NCBI GenBank assembly: GCA_000635015.1 | Contig: JFMR01000045.1 | Span: forward strand, 62,001-126,000 | DNA from: Prochlorococcus sp. scB243_498I20 | GTDB taxonomy: Bacteria > Cyanobacteriota > Cyanobacteriia > PCC-6307 > Cyanobiaceae | Direction: 5' to 3' | Length of the DNA: 64,000 nucleotides | Shown here: positions 18,866 through 30,581 of the stretch, piece after piece | How the letters are laid out: each line of letters begins with the position of its first letter | Numbering within the stretch: position 1 is the stretch's first letter | Notes under the pieces: model-generated | Database searches by the model: none | Seen by the model: only the letters and a program-made list of their open reading frames with translations | Told to the model about the DNA's origin: nothing | Program-made: the position numbers and the translations under genes

Positions 18866-20089
18866 TTGAGAAGTTGGCAAATTTTTAAAATATGGGGAAT
18901 CCCCTTTAAAGTTCATCCTTATTGGTTTGCTGTTCTTTTTTTATTCTCATGGAGTATAAGTAATCAGGTTATTTTAACTTCTGGTGATATTTACAATATT
19001 AAAGAATCTTGGCTTATAGGATTTTTAACTTCTTTTTTCTTATTATCTTCAATTATTTTTCATGAGGTTTTTCATACTTTTGTTTCACTTAATCAGGGTG
19101 TAAAAATAAAAAAAATTACTTTTTATTTTCTTGGAGCAATTTTGCAAATAGATAAGTATTGTCAAACTGCTTTAGGAAATATAAAAATTGCAATTGTTAG
19201 ACCTCTTTTATGCTTCGCTACAGCATCTATTCTACTTTTAATTAGTAATAACATTGCATCTCAAGAACAAATAGCAGTTAATGTAATTTCTAGAGTAGGT
19301 ATATTTAATTTATTCTTAGGTTTTTTATATTTGCTTCCAATTGGTTCTTTAGATGGGGGGGATTTGTTAAAAAGTATTATTTGGCATTTCTCAGGGAGTA
19401 AAAATAAAGGAAGAAATTTCCTCAATAAAGTAAATTTATTATTATCTTTTTTTGTTTTATTTTTTGGAATAGTTTGTTTATTTAGATTTAACTTTTACTT
19501 TGGTTTTATTCTTTCTTTTTTGGGCTTATTTGGAGTAAATTTTTCAAAATCTGAAAGTCAATTTTTTAAAATTGAAAACATACTTAAATTTAGTAAAGTT
19601 TCTGAGATCAAATTAAAGCCTTTGAGGAAAATTGAATGCGATTCAAATTTCTCAGAATTTAATACATTAATAAAAAATAAAAAGGATGCATCGGATAAAT
19701 ATTTTTTTGTTACGAATAATGGTAGATGGACCGGTTTTGTTGATGAGAATATTTTAAGAAGTGTTTCCTTAAAAAAATGGGAACGGAACTTTGTTGGAGA
19801 TTTTATTAAACCAATCGATTGTTTTGAAAGTGTATCTTATAACGATAAATTATGGAAAACTATAGAGAGAATTGAAGAAACAAATGAAGGAATTTTATTG
19901 GTTCTCAATGCAGCAGATATCCCTTTGGGGATAATTGATAGGTCAAAAATTGGAAACTTTGTATTGAATAAATTGGGTTTTAATTTGCCTTCAGATATTG
20001 TTAACAAATTAAACTTTAAAAATAATTATCCCTTAGGAATTGAATTGCCGAGAATAATTAATTCAATGAAGCAGAAAGGAGATCTTTAA
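18866..20089 (+). CDS. Site-2 protease family (M50) membrane metalloprotease
   Basis: A 407-residue membrane protein starting with TTG. The zinc motif HExxH is FHEVFH near residue 66, in the second or third membrane helix. The second metal motif appears as LPIGSLDGGDLL near 152. About five hydrophobic segments fill residues 10-230. The C-terminal 170 residues are soluble and resemble a pair of CBS domains, as in many cyanobacterial and archaeal S2P-like enzymes. Such proteases cleave transmembrane segments, often to release regulators. Substrate unknown. It stands between trpF (divergent) and the lplA-like gene (convergent), with no operon partner. Confidence 0.85.
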   Translation: MRSWQIFKIWGIPFKVHPYWFAVLFLFSWSISNQVILTSGDIYNIKESWLIGFLTSFFLLSSIIFHEVFHTFVSLNQGVKIKKITFYFLGAILQIDKYCQTALGNIKIAIVRPLLCFATASILLLISNNIASQEQIAVNVISRVGIFNLFLGFLYLLPIGSLDGGDLLKSIIWHFSGSKNKGRNFLNKVNLLLSFFVLFFGIVCLFRFNFYFGFILSFLGLFGVNFSKSESQFFKIENILKFSKVSEIKLKPLRKIECDSNFSEFNTLIKNKKDASDKYFFVTNNGRWTGFVDENILRSVSLKKWERNFVGDFIKPIDCFESVSYNDKLWKTIERIEETNEGILLVLNAADIPLGIIDRSKIGNFVLNKLGFNLPSDIVNKLNFKNNYPLGIELPRIINSMKQKGDL

Positions 20090-20111
20090 TAATTCTTGTC
20101 ATTAAAATTTT

Positions 20112-20840
20112 CTATTTTTTATTATTTATGGCAATATTTTTGAAATTTATATTTGATTTATTTTTCACGAATGAATTCCTCAAATGTTGAACTATTTCAT
20201 CATTTGTTAGTTTTAAATTTACTTTTGGTGGAGCTTCTTCTTTGAATAATTTGAACCACAAATCTCTTGAAGGATTTGTTTGAATTTCTCCATGTTGAAG
20301 GAATGCTCCTTTTTTACGAAATTGAGCACTACCTATCCTTTTAAAACCATTCTGATCAACTAAATCGGAAATTAATGAAGTCCCAAAACAATTTGTTCTA
20401 ATGCTTGATTTTCGTAAATTACCATATTGTAAGTTTAGACCTAATTTTCTAAAACTTTTAATTAACCAATTATTAACCATTTCATAACTTAAGAACTTAT
20501 AGTAAGTTTTTTTAAATGTTAATGCATATGTTATGCCTCCTGAATGCAGAACAGCACCCCCTCCAGAGGGACGTCTAACAATATTAATTTCCCCATTTGA
20601 TAACAAATTTTTCCAATGAGGAGGAATCTCCTTTTGGTGATAGCCAATTGAAAGCCAATCCCCACTCCAATAGTAGAACCTCAATGTGAGAATTATTTCA
20701 GGATTTGAAATTGTCTGATCTAAAGAATTTAAATCTAAAGCCATTTGATCATATCCAGGTAAATTATTTGTTGAAAAAATTAAAGCCTGATTTTCTATTC
20801 CCAAAATTAACTTTGTAGGTTTATTTATGATAATTTTCAA
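20112..20840 (-). CDS. lplA: Lipoate-protein ligase A family / biotin-lipoate transferase fold
   Basis: A 242-residue protein of the LplA/LipB/BirA catalytic fold. Key blocks are [21 protein letters not shown] near residue 90, the lipoyl-AMP loop, and [17 protein letters not shown] near 150, which carries the conserved Lys. These fit lipoate ligase or octanoyl transferase (LipM-like) activity on pyruvate dehydrogenase E2 and glycine cleavage H proteins. The C-terminal accessory domain of E. coli LplA is missing, as in cyanobacterial members. It begins with TTG and shares its start region with a plus-strand frame leading into psaM. The exact reaction is not decided by sequence alone. Confidence 0.8.
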   Translation of the reverse strand: MKIIINKPTKLILGIENQALIFSTNNLPGYDQMALDLNSLDQTISNPEIILTLRFYYWSGDWLSIGYHQKEIPPHWKNLLSNGEINIVRRPSGGGAVLHSGGITYALTFKKTYYKFLSYEMVNNWLIKSFRKLGLNLQYGNLRKSSIRTNCFGTSLISDLVDQNGFKRIGSAQFRKKGAFLQHGEIQTNPSRDLWFKLFKEEAPPKVNLKLTNDEIVQHLRNSFVKNKSNINFKNIAINNKK

Positions 20841-20941
20841 TGAATTTTTTCTTTCAATTTGTTAATTACGTAACATCATTTTGTAATAGTGTTTCAAATC
20901 TTCTCTTTTCGGTGGAGAATATAGAAAACAATTTTTTTACC

Positions 20942-21046
20942 ATGGAGCCAACTCAAACAATAAACCTTATTGCATTAAGCCTCATAGTTGTTATGCATGC
21001 AGGAGTTTTAGCATTAAGGCTAGGAATTAGTTTAGGTAGGAACTAA
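20942..21046 (+). CDS. psaM: Photosystem I reaction centre subunit XII (PsaM)
   Basis: A 34-residue single-helix thylakoid protein, [18 protein letters not shown]..., ending [10 protein letters not shown]. PsaM lies at the monomer interface of trimeric photosystem I. The open frame extends upstream to 20840, but that part is not PsaM-like, and the ATG at 20942 gives the known size of 30-35 residues. A perfect 8-bp hairpin follows 45 bases after the stop. It sits upstream of por on the same strand with one small gene between, a photosynthesis-related neighbourhood. Confidence 0.95.
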   Translation: MEPTQTINLIALSLIVVMHAGVLALRLGISLGRN

Positions 21047-21091
21047 AGACTATTAGAAAATTTAAAATTTATAAGGTAATAATAAAGTAAT

Positions 21092-21111
21092 ACTGAATAG
21101 ATTTATTCAGT
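21092..21111 (+). terminator. Hairpin after psaM
   Basis: ACTGAATA and TATTCAGT form a perfect 8-bp stem around the loop GATT. It lies between the psaM stop and the TTG of the next gene. An A-run rather than a T-run follows on the plus strand, so it may protect the psaM message 3' end rather than terminate it strongly. Confidence 0.45.
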
Positions 21112-21131
21112 AAAAATATCAAAAACTAAAT

Positions 21132-21479
21132 TTGTCAAAATCTTTTTATAAAAATATTAATTCCCTTAAAAAATATTTAGGGCCTGTTTTTATAAAAAGA
21201 CAACAGAAACAAGATAATTTTTTATCATTGATTTTTTTAATTATAAAAATGAGCTTTTCCCTTTTAGCAATAATAAGCCTGATTAAGCTTGGCTATAGTT
21301 CTAAAGTAAGGTTGACCAGATTAAGGGAAATTGAAGAATCATTTTTATTCGAAAAATATAGATTTAATGTTTTAACAGATAAGTTTGATGATTTATTCTC
21401 ATCTGAAGGTGAGCAAAGATTTATGAAGGATCAGGATCAAATAATTTCTAGGGACATTATCAGAGTAATATGGCGTTGA
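21132..21479 (+). CDS. Conserved small membrane protein of unknown function
   Basis: A 115-residue protein with a TTG start. It is basic at the N-terminus (FYKNINSLKKYLG, FIKRQQKQ), then has one membrane helix at about residues 31-53 (LSLIFLIIKMSFSLLAIISL), and finally a charged helical tail that could form a coiled coil (RLTRLREIEESFLFEKYRF). The layout, a cytosolic basic head, one helix and a coiled tail, resembles septum-initiator-like small proteins, but there is no firm family match by eye. It lies 55 bases upstream of por, so a link with pigment synthesis is possible only by position. Confidence 0.6.
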   Translation: MSKSFYKNINSLKKYLGPVFIKRQQKQDNFLSLIFLIIKMSFSLLAIISLIKLGYSSKVRLTRLREIEESFLFEKYRFNVLTDKFDDLFSSEGEQRFMKDQDQIISRDIIRVIWR

Positions 21480-21533
21480 TAAGGATGATCTTGAATCATT
21501 CTACTTTTCATTTTTTAATTAACTTTTTTGCTA

Positions 21534-22527
21534 GTGAGTAAGAACATTAAGGGTTTAATCCTAATAACAGGAACAACTTCAGGAGTTGGATTAAATACTC
21601 TAAAACCCCTATTAAGATTTGGATGGGAGGTTATAGCAGTTAATAGATCAAATAAAAGAGCTATAAAAATAGCTGAGGAATCCTTGACAAACGAGGAATT
21701 CAAAAATGTTCACTTTATAGAAATAGATCTTTCTAACTTGGATGATGTTAGAAAAGGTTGCGATGAAATATTAGAAAGATTTAAAAAGCCAATAAATTCT
21801 CTTATTTGTAATGCAGCAGTTTATAAACCGAGACTAAAGAGACCTGAAAGGTCTGTTCAGGGGTTTGAAAACTCTATGGCAGTAAATCATTTTGGGCATT
21901 TTCTTCTGATAAACCTACTTATGGAAAATATTTTATCTTCTGAAAGAGAAATTGTTTTAAATGGCAAATCAACTGTATTTAAGCCAAGAATTACAGTATT
22001 AGGGACTGTTACGGCTAATTATTCAGAACTTGGAGGAAGGATCCCCATCCCTGCCCCAGCTGACTTGGGAGATTTATCTGGATTCAAAAATGGTTTTTTA
22101 TCTCCAATAAGTATGGCGAATGGAAAGAAATTTAAACCTGGTAAGGCTTATAAGGATAGTAAGCTTTGCAATATGGTGACCGTTCAGGAATTATCAAAAA
22201 GATATCCCGCAGAGAAGATTATTGTAAATTCTCTATATCCTGGATGTGTTGCTGATACAAAACTTTTTAGAGATACACCTTGGTTATTTAGATTCCTTTT
22301 CCCGATATTTCAAAAATTCATAACAAAAGGATATGTTTCACAAAGGCTGGCAGGAGAGAGGGTCGCTCAAGTGGCAACTTATAAAGAATTTGCTAAACCA
22401 TCAGTCCATTGGAGCTGGGGAAATCGTCAGAAAACTGGCAGAAAAGCTTTTTCTCAAAAGTTGTCAAAAAGAATAATTGATACGAAGACCTCTCAACAAA
22501 CTTATGATTTAACAAGCCAATTGGTTG

Positions 22528-22538
<11 letters not shown>
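21534..22538 (+). CDS. por: Light-dependent protochlorophyllide oxidoreductase
   Basis: POR reduces ring D of protochlorophyllide to chlorophyllide using NADPH and absorbed light. The 334-residue protein is a short-chain dehydrogenase with LITGTTSGVGLNT near the N-terminus, NAAVY near residue 92 and the catalytic YxxxK as AYKDSKLCN near 205. The POR-specific insert and the Cys-containing LYPGCVADTKLFR near 235 are present. GTG 21534 (SKNIKGLIL) gives the usual length. A TTG at 21528 would add two residues. It converges on chlL, whose stop is 7 bases away, so both protochlorophyllide reductases are side by side. Confidence 0.95.
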
Positions 22539-23432
<894 letters not shown>

Positions 23433-23576
23433 TTAAAGCTTAAAACACATTATTATTTATATTCTTGCAGCGTAAATACACATGAAATATATTTTTAAAC
23501 AAATATGTATTTAATTGTATTAAAAGTGGGAAATATGTTCTTATAACTGAATTTTTAGGATTAAATCTATTAGATT

Positions 23577-23594
23577 ATGAGTGAAAATACTCAT
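23577..23594. promoter_or_regulatory. Inverted repeat in the chlB-chlL gap
   Basis: ATGAGT and ACTCAT form a perfect 6-bp inverted repeat around GAAAAT, 30 bases after the chlB stop (minus strand). It could be the end of the chlNB transcript or an operator for chlL. The rest of the 191-base gap is A+T-rich with no gene longer than 13 codons. Confidence 0.35.
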
Positions 23595-23623
23595 GACTTA
23601 ATTATGGTTTGCGAGTAAAAAAA

Positions 23624-25195
23624 TTAACTGAAATATGCTTTGGCGTCGTAAAGAGTTTCATCGCTTATCTCTGGAATTCCTCTCAAGATTGCGTATTTTT
23701 CAGTATTTGTTTTTACTTTACCTCTTACAAAAAATGGAACTTTTATTAATTCAGCTCTACCAGATTCAGTCCAGATAATTCCTTCTTTACTATCTTTCTC
23801 CTTTTTTTCGTCATCGTATAAAGTATCCTTATCGTTTGTCGCTGTATGCCCTAAATGGCTTTGATGACCATCAACAAACTCAAAGTCATGTTTGAACATA
23901 TCAATAAGATGCTCTTCTAAGCCCATCATTAGGGGATGTACCCAGTCATCAAAAATCACATTTGCTCCTTCCCAGCCCATTTGAGGGCTATATCTCGCAG
24001 GCACATCTTGAACATGCATTGGAGTACTAATTACTGAGCATGGGATGCCAAGTCTCTTGGCACTATGCCTTTCCATTTGAGTTCCTAAAACTAGTTCAGG
24101 CGAGGCTTTTTTCATTGCATCTTCTACTTCTAAATAATTATTAGTAATTAAAGCTTCTACATTTAGTTCTTTTGCTGTTGCTCTTACTTGTCTTGCCATT
24201 TCCCTACTGTATGTCCCAAGACCAACTACTTCAAAACCCAATTCTTCCTTAGCAATTTTGGCTGCTGCAATTGCATGTGTTCCATCGCCAAAAATAAAAA
24301 CTCTTTTGCCAGTTAGATAATTTGAGTCAACTGATTTTGAGTACCAAGGAAGTTTTGATTTATTTTCTAATTCTTTTTTATTCGTTAAAGGAAGATCTAA
24401 TTTCTTATGAACTTCATTTATAAATTCAATTGTATTTTTTATTCCAATTGGAATAGAGTTTGTATATTCCATTCCAAAGTTACGTTTAAGCCATTCGCAT
24501 GATGCTTCCGCAATTTCTGGATAGAGACAAATATTTATTTCAGCATCAATTAGTCTTTCAATATCGTCTGGACTAGCGCCTAATGGAGCAACTACGTTTG
24601 TATCTATTCCTTGCTCTGAAAGTATGCGTTGGATTTCTATTACATCATCTCTGCATCTAAATCCTAGTAATGAAGGGCCAATTATATTGACTTTTGGTCT
24701 ACGCCCTAATTCTTTCCACCTTAGAGGACTTATTTTCTCTGTATAGCTTACTTTTTCTTTTAAAAGAGTTCTTGTTAATTGATAAAAGGTTTCTGAGGCC
24801 CCCCAATTTTCTTTCTTGCTATAAGCAGGTAATTCAAGATTCACAATCGGCATATCAAACCCCATCCCTTTCGCAAGAGCTCCAGGTTGGTCTTGGATAA
24901 GTTCTGCTGTACAACTTTCTCCGACTAAAAGAGTCTTAGGTTTGAATCGTTCAACGGCTTCCTTAATATTTTTCTTCACTAATTCAGCTGTATCACCTCC
25001 AAGGTCTCTTGCCTGAAATGTTGTATAAGTTACTGGAGGCCTTTGACCCCTCCTCTCGATCATTGTGAAGAGAAGATCTGCATATGTATCTCCTTGGGGG
25101 GCATGAAGCACATAATGAATATCTTTCATTGACGAGGCAATTCTCATAGCACCAACATGTGGTGGTCCTTCATATGTCCAAAGAGTTAATTCCAT
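23624..25195 (-). CDS. chlB: Light-independent protochlorophyllide reductase subunit B
   Basis: ChlB and ChlN form the catalytic heterotetramer that binds protochlorophyllide. The 523-residue protein begins [18 protein letters not shown] and contains [19 protein letters not shown] near residue 90 and the nitrogenase-like [20 protein letters not shown] block near 370. It ends with the small C-terminal domain ([16 protein letters not shown]...). The Asp that replaces a Cys as cluster ligand in this family should lie in the N-terminal half. It starts 4 bases after chlN, so the two are co-transcribed. Length is normal. Confidence 0.97.
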   Translation of the reverse strand: MELTLWTYEGPPHVGAMRIASSMKDIHYVLHAPQGDTYADLLFTMIERRGQRPPVTYTTFQARDLGGDTAELVKKNIKEAVERFKPKTLLVGESCTAELIQDQPGALAKGMGFDMPIVNLELPAYSKKENWGASETFYQLTRTLLKEKVSYTEKISPLRWKELGRRPKVNIIGPSLLGFRCRDDVIEIQRILSEQGIDTNVVAPLGASPDDIERLIDAEINICLYPEIAEASCEWLKRNFGMEYTNSIPIGIKNTIEFINEVHKKLDLPLTNKKELENKSKLPWYSKSVDSNYLTGKRVFIFGDGTHAIAAAKIAKEELGFEVVGLGTYSREMARQVRATAKELNVEALITNNYLEVEDAMKKASPELVLGTQMERHSAKRLGIPCSVISTPMHVQDVPARYSPQMGWEGANVIFDDWVHPLMMGLEEHLIDMFKHDFEFVDGHQSHLGHTATNDKDTLYDDEKKEKDSKEGIIWTESGRAELIKVPFFVRGKVKTNTEKYAILRGIPEISDETLYDAKAYFS

Positions 25196-25199
25196 AGTT

Positions 25200-26465
<1,266 letters not shown>

Positions 26466-26614
26466 TCAAGAGCTTATAGTTCAAGCTTGCATACACTTTT
26501 TAATTTAAGAAAGTAATTAATAAGTTCTCTTACAAAATGAACACATTTAAAAAACTTATATGAATGTTTAAATACTTAAATGGGAATTATGAAAAAAAAC
26601 TTTTGGGGCTTATT

Positions 26615-26983
26615 TTAATTTCTGTAGAAGGAATTTCCTTGACTTATTTTTGAAAGCTTCCACACATTTCTAGCTATTTTAGTTGCTAATAATCCTGCTC
26701 TTTCCAACTTAGATTTCCCGGGCTTTGCCCCAATTAAAGCTGTCACTTCTGAAGTGGTTAAAGGTGCTCCAGTATTTATAGCTAATTGGGTTAATTCCAA
26801 TCTATCTCTAAGGTTTTTAAGATTTACTTTTTCAATTTTATCTTCTTCTAACCAACTAAAAGATGGGTCTTTCTGAGATAGTTTTTGCATCAAACTAAGG
26901 CTAACTAATCCAAGAGTTTGATCAGGAGTTAATTCCTTTTCAGTACCAGAAACTTTTGGTTCTTTTTTTTGAGAAGTTCCCAT
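26615..26983 (-). CDS. Conserved hypothetical protein
   Basis: A 122-residue soluble protein, polar at the N-terminus (SQKKEPKVSGTEKELTP) and helical later. It has a C-terminal half of MerR- or HTH-like helix spacing (LAINTGAPLTTSEVTALIGAKPGKSKLERAGLLATKI) that could be a DNA- or protein-binding fold. No catalytic motif is visible and I do not recognise a named family. It lies between chlN and the divergent csoS1D gene, 98 bases from the latter, so its promoter shares that gap. A regulator is one possibility, unproven. Confidence 0.6.
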   Translation of the reverse strand: MGTSQKKEPKVSGTEKELTPDQTLGLVSLSLMQKLSQKDPSFSWLEEDKIEKVNLKNLRDRLELTQLAINTGAPLTTSEVTALIGAKPGKSKLERAGLLATKIARNVWKLSKISQGNSFYRN

Positions 26984-27080
26984 AAAAATGCATATCTTTT
27001 ACTTGAAGTTATCGTTTTGTTGGAAGCATGCAAGTAAATTTAATAGAAAAAATGAACCATTATCCGTTATAGTCGCGTGA

Positions 27081-27851
27081 ATGGAACCAACTTCTAGTTT
27101 AAACAGAGGGGAACGAAAAAAAGGAAGTTCCCTTGTCACAGGATCTGAGGTGCAATCTCAGGCCAGTGGTGCAAGCTGTTTTATTACAACTGACTCAGAA
27201 AAGTCTTTGGTATCCAGACAAGCAAGTCAAGTTGAGCAAATTGAGTTGAGAACATATGTTTTTTTAGATTCTCTTCAACCTCAATTAGCTGCATATATGG
27301 GGACGGTTAGTAGGGGTTTTTTACCTATACCTGGAGATTCATGCCTTTGGATGGAAGTTTCACCAGGGATGGCCGTTCATAGAGTCACCGATATTGCCTT
27401 AAAAGCAAGTAATGTAAGACTTGGTCAGATGATTGTTGAAAGAGCATTTGGCTCTCTTGCTCTCTATCATAAAGATCAAAGTACTGTTTTACATTCTGGG
27501 GATGTTGTTCTAGATGCTATAGGAAGTGAAGTTAGAAAAAGAACCAAACCTTCAACAAGTTGGACAGAAGTTATTCGAGCTATTACTCCAGATCATGCTG
27601 TTCTAATAAATAGACAAAACAGAAGTGGATCAATGATTCAATCTGGAATGAGCATGTTTATATTAGAAACTGAACCGGCTGGGTATGTCTTAAAAGCAGC
27701 AAATGAAGCAGAAAAAGCATCAAATATAACTGTTGTAGATGTAAAGGCAGTTGGCGCTTTTGGTAGATTAACTCTCGCTGGGAAAGAAGGAGATGTAGAA
27801 GAAGCAGCAGCTGCTGCTATAAGAGCAATTGATGAAATTTCAAATTATTGA
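27081..27851 (+). CDS. csoS1D: Carboxysome shell protein CsoS1D (tandem BMC domain)
   Basis: CsoS1D is a tandem-BMC trimer that stacks face to face and gives the carboxysome shell a large gated pore for metabolites such as RuBP. The 256-residue product has a Ser-rich N-terminal tail of about 50 residues, then two BMC-fold halves, each with a permuted layout. Family segments are [21 protein letters not shown] near 58-78 and [23 protein letters not shown] near 190. It lies about 0.9 kb upstream of csoS1, with rdgB on the opposite strand between, so it is probably a separate transcription unit that adds to the main shell operon. Confidence 0.93.
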   Translation: MEPTSSLNRGERKKGSSLVTGSEVQSQASGASCFITTDSEKSLVSRQASQVEQIELRTYVFLDSLQPQLAAYMGTVSRGFLPIPGDSCLWMEVSPGMAVHRVTDIALKASNVRLGQMIVERAFGSLALYHKDQSTVLHSGDVVLDAIGSEVRKRTKPSTSWTEVIRAITPDHAVLINRQNRSGSMIQSGMSMFILETEPAGYVLKAANEAEKASNITVVDVKAVGAFGRLTLAGKEGDVEEAAAAAIRAIDEISNY

Positions 27852-27858
27852 GATTTTT

Positions 27859-28443
27859 TTAATTTAAACCAATTTCTTTTTTGAGGAAAGGTGACATAAT
27901 TCTGGCTGCTTTACCCCTGCTTCCTAACTTACTTAGTTGTGATTGTGATAGCTCTCCATAAACAGAGTTGGCTTCTTTTACCCAAAAAACAGATTCGAAC
28001 TCCCCATTTGGATATTTTGGAGTCTTAAGAATTTCTCCCCAGCATATTCCAGTTGTATCCTTCACTAAGTTTCCTGAGGGATCACATAAAACCATACAAC
28101 TTATAAATCTCGCGCTCCTGTAAGGACTGTCAGAAAGTTCATTAATTAATTTTTTAATTTTTTCAGCGTTGTTTTTGGCATATCGAGCAGAATATATGCC
28201 TGGTCGACCATCTAAAACATCTACTTCAAGGCCTGAATCGTCAGCTAATGCCCAAGTTTTTGTCTCTAAAGAAGCTGCCTTTGCTTTTAAAAGTGCATTC
28301 TCAAAATATGTGTCTCCAGTCTCTTCGACATTTAAATATTCTGGTTGCTTCTGCACCCTTAAAGACAAAACATCCAGCATCTCTGAAATTTCTGATACTT
28401 TTCTTTGATTGCCACTCGCAATAGTTAGGACTGGATGGTTCAA
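27859..28443 (-). CDS. rdgB: dITP/XTP pyrophosphatase (RdgB/HAM1)
   Basis: RdgB removes non-canonical purine nucleotides (dITP, XTP) to protect DNA. The 194-residue protein starts LTIASGNQRKVSEIS, matching the S/T-x-N-x-x-K substrate loop. It contains the catalytic ADDSGLEVDVLDGRPGIYSARYA block near residues 67-89, split here by no gap, and ends with SHRGKA-like SRGKAARIM. It lies between csoS1D and the cso operon on the opposite strand, a conserved place in Prochlorococcus and marine Synechococcus. The 327-base gap to csoS1 is its upstream region too. Assignment firm. Confidence 0.95.
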   Translation of the reverse strand: MNHPVLTIASGNQRKVSEISEMLDVLSLRVQKQPEYLNVEETGDTYFENALLKAKAASLETKTWALADDSGLEVDVLDGRPGIYSARYAKNNAEKIKKLINELSDSPYRSARFISCMVLCDPSGNLVKDTTGICWGEILKTPKYPNGEFESVFWVKEANSVYGELSQSQLSKLGSRGKAARIMSPFLKKEIGLN

Positions 28444-28770
28444 AATAATAAATAAATTTATTGAGGATATTATCTTACTTCAAAGCTAGATACGGAGACA
28501 GGAAAGGTTGAACATTCCACACCTGAGTAGACAGGGCCTGCCTCGTACGCAAATAACATAATGTAAATTTTTTCTTAACACAACAGTATGTTTTGATGCA
28601 CTAACTAATTTGCATAAGTATTGACATATCAATAGTACCAAGGGTGATAAGTTTAACTTATGAATGATAAAAAAAACATTAATGGAGATTTTATCGAAAA
28701 CGCTTGACTTATATGTACTTAATGGAGCATTCTTCGAATTGAACATTCCACATTTAGTAATTAGTAGACA
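28444..28770. promoter_or_regulatory. Divergent regulatory gap between rdgB and the carboxysome operon
   Basis: This 327-base gap holds the csoS1 leader. It contains two copies of TTGAACATTCCACA (28508-28521 and 28739-28752), each followed by GTAGACA (28527-28533 and 28764-28770). The second copy runs directly into the csoS1 ATG. A candidate promoter lies between the copies. An 86-codon minus-strand open frame across it looks like chance. Repeats are seen. Regulatory function is inferred. Confidence 0.6.
28621..28650 (+). promoter_or_regulatory. Candidate sigma-70-type promoter for the cso operon
   Basis: TTGACA (28621-28626) and TGATAA (28645-28650) are spaced 18 bases apart, a good match to a housekeeping promoter, about 115 bases ahead of the csoS1 start. 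A second TTGACT lies at 28704-28709 but lacks a good -10. If the first is used, the message carries a leader that includes the second TTGAACATTCCACA copy. Confidence 0.5.
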
Positions 28771-29082
28771 ATGGCTACAGAAACAATGGGTATCGCTCTC
28801 GGCATGATCGAGACACGCGGACTTGTACCTGCAATCGAAGCAGCAGACGCAATGACAAAGGCTGCAGAAGTTCGCCTTATTGGTCGTGAATTCGTTGGTG
28901 GCGGTTATGTCACAGTTTTAGTTAGAGGAGAAACAGGAGCAGTTAACGCAGCTGTAAGAGCTGGTGCTGATGCTTGTGAGAGAGTTGGTGACGGTTTAGT
29001 TGCAGCTCACATTATTGCTCGTCCTCATAGAGAAGTTGAACCTGCTCTTGGTAACGGTGAATTTCTTGGTCAAAAGGACTAA
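28771..29082 (+). CDS. csoS1: Major carboxysome shell protein CsoS1 (BMC hexamer)
   Basis: A 103-residue single-BMC protein that forms the hexagonal facets of the alpha-carboxysome. Family features are TMGIALGMIETRGLVPAIEA near residues 5-24, the pore loop FVGGGYVTVLVRG near 41-53, and HIIARPHREVEPAL near the end. In other strains it is called ccmK1, csoS1A or csoS1. It is first in the cso operon. Its codons are visibly richer in G and C than the surroundings (60 of 120 bases in 28801-28920), as expected for a very highly expressed gene. A perfect palindrome follows 8 bases past the stop, before cbbL. Confidence 0.97.
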   Translation: MATETMGIALGMIETRGLVPAIEAADAMTKAAEVRLIGREFVGGGYVTVLVRGETGAVNAAVRAGADACERVGDGLVAAHIIARPHREVEPALGNGEFLGQKD

Positions 29083-29090
29083 TAAATAAA

Positions 29091-29110
29091 GCAAAATTTA
29101 TAAATTTTGC
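29091..29110 (+). promoter_or_regulatory. Perfect 20-base palindrome between csoS1 and cbbL
   Basis: GCAAAATTTA is followed directly by its reverse complement TAAATTTTGC. It lies 8 bases after the csoS1 stop and 40 before cbbL. In RNA it would fold into a hairpin with a tiny loop and could act as a cleavage or stability point that lets csoS1 accumulate separately from cbbL. As DNA it could bind a dimeric factor. Confidence 0.55.
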
Positions 29111-29150
29111 ACAATAATTATTTTCCCTACACAGACCTAAATTTATCCTT

Positions 29151-30566
29151 ATGAGTAAGAAGTATGATGCAGGGGTAAAGGAGTACAGAGATACCTACTG
29201 GACTCCAGAATATGTACCCCTAGACACCGATTTACTAGCCTGTTTCAAATGTACAGGTCAAGAAGGTGTTCCCAGAGAAGAAGTTGCAGCAGCTGTTGCC
29301 GCTGAATCTTCAACAGGTACTTGGTCAACAGTTTGGTCCGAGTTACTTACAGATTTAGAATTTTATAAAGGACGTTGTTATCGAATAGAAGACGTTCCAG
29401 GAGACCCTGAAGCTTTTTATGCTTTTATTGCATATCCTTTAGATCTTTTTGAAGAAGGTTCTATTACAAACGTATTAACATCTTTAGTAGGAAACGTTTT
29501 TGGATTTAAAGCTCTAAGACACCTACGTCTCGAAGATATTAGATTCCCAATCGCTTTCATCAAAACTTGTGGCGGTCCACCAAATGGAATCGTAGTTGAA
29601 AGAGATCGTCTGAACAAATATGGAAGACCTCTTCTTGGTTGTACCATTAAACCTAAATTAGGATTATCTGGTAAAAACTATGGTCGAGTTGTATATGAGT
29701 GTCTTAGAGGTGGTCTCGATTTAACGAAGGATGACGAGAATATAAACTCTCAGCCATTCCAACGTTGGAGAGAAAGATTTGAGTTTGTTGCAGAGGCAGT
29801 TAAGCTTGCTCAGCAGGAAACTGGCGAAGTTAAAGGTCACTACCTAAACTGTACGGCCAACACTCCAGAAGAACTTTACGAAAGAGCTGAGTTTGCAAAA
29901 GAGCTAGATATGCCAATCATCATGCATGATTATATAACTGGCGGTTTTACTGCAAATACTGGATTAGCAAACTGGTGTCGTAAAAATGGCATGCTTCTAC
30001 ATATTCATAGAGCGATGCATGCTGTTATTGATAGACATCCAAAACACGGAATCCATTTCAGAGTTCTAGCAAAATGTTTGAGACTCTCCGGAGGCGATCA
30101 ATTACATACTGGAACTGTTGTTGGAAAACTAGAAGGTGATCGTCAAACAACTCTTGGTTACATTGACAACTTAAGAGAGTCATTTGTTCCCGAAGATAGA
30201 TCAAGAGGTAACTTCTTTGATCAAGATTGGGGTTCAATGCCAGGAGTATTTGCTGTCGCATCAGGTGGTATTCACGTATGGCATATGCCTGCACTACTAG
30301 CGATTTTTGGAGATGATTCTTGTCTTCAGTTTGGTGGAGGAACACATGGTCATCCATGGGGTTCAGCTGCTGGAGCTGCAGCCAACAGAGTTGCTTTAGA
30401 AGCTTGCGTAAAAGCACGTAACGCTGGTCGCGAAATCGAAAAAGAGAGTAGAGACATTCTTATGGAAGCTGCTAAACACAGTCCTGAATTAGCAATCGCT
30501 CTTGAAACTTGGAAGGAAATTAAGTTTGAATTTGATACCGTCGACAAACTAGACGTTCAAGGTTAA
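29151..30566 (+). CDS. cbbL: RuBisCO large subunit, form IA
   Basis: The 471-residue catalytic subunit of ribulose-1,5-bisphosphate carboxylase, packed in the carboxysome. Key residues are visible: Lys167 in [12 protein letters not shown], the carbamylated Lys193 with its metal-binding Asp/Glu in LTKDDEN, and loop 6 [10 protein letters not shown] near 322-331. The N-terminus ([18 protein letters not shown]) is that of proteobacterial-like form IA, as in all Prochlorococcus, not the form IB of freshwater cyanobacteria. It lies between csoS1 and cbbS in the operon. Hairpins at both junctions probably tune the ratio of products. Confidence 0.99.
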
Positions 30567-30581
30567 ACCAGATTTCAAAAA

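Noticed and set aside
28486..28746. 86-codon minus-strand open frame across the csoS1 leader
   Set aside because: It lies over the promoter and repeat of the cso operon, has no family resemblance, and its ends reuse the repeated word. Best explained as chance.
30058..30417. 119-codon minus-strand frame inside cbbL
   Set aside because: It is antisense to a conserved gene and has no start context or family pattern.
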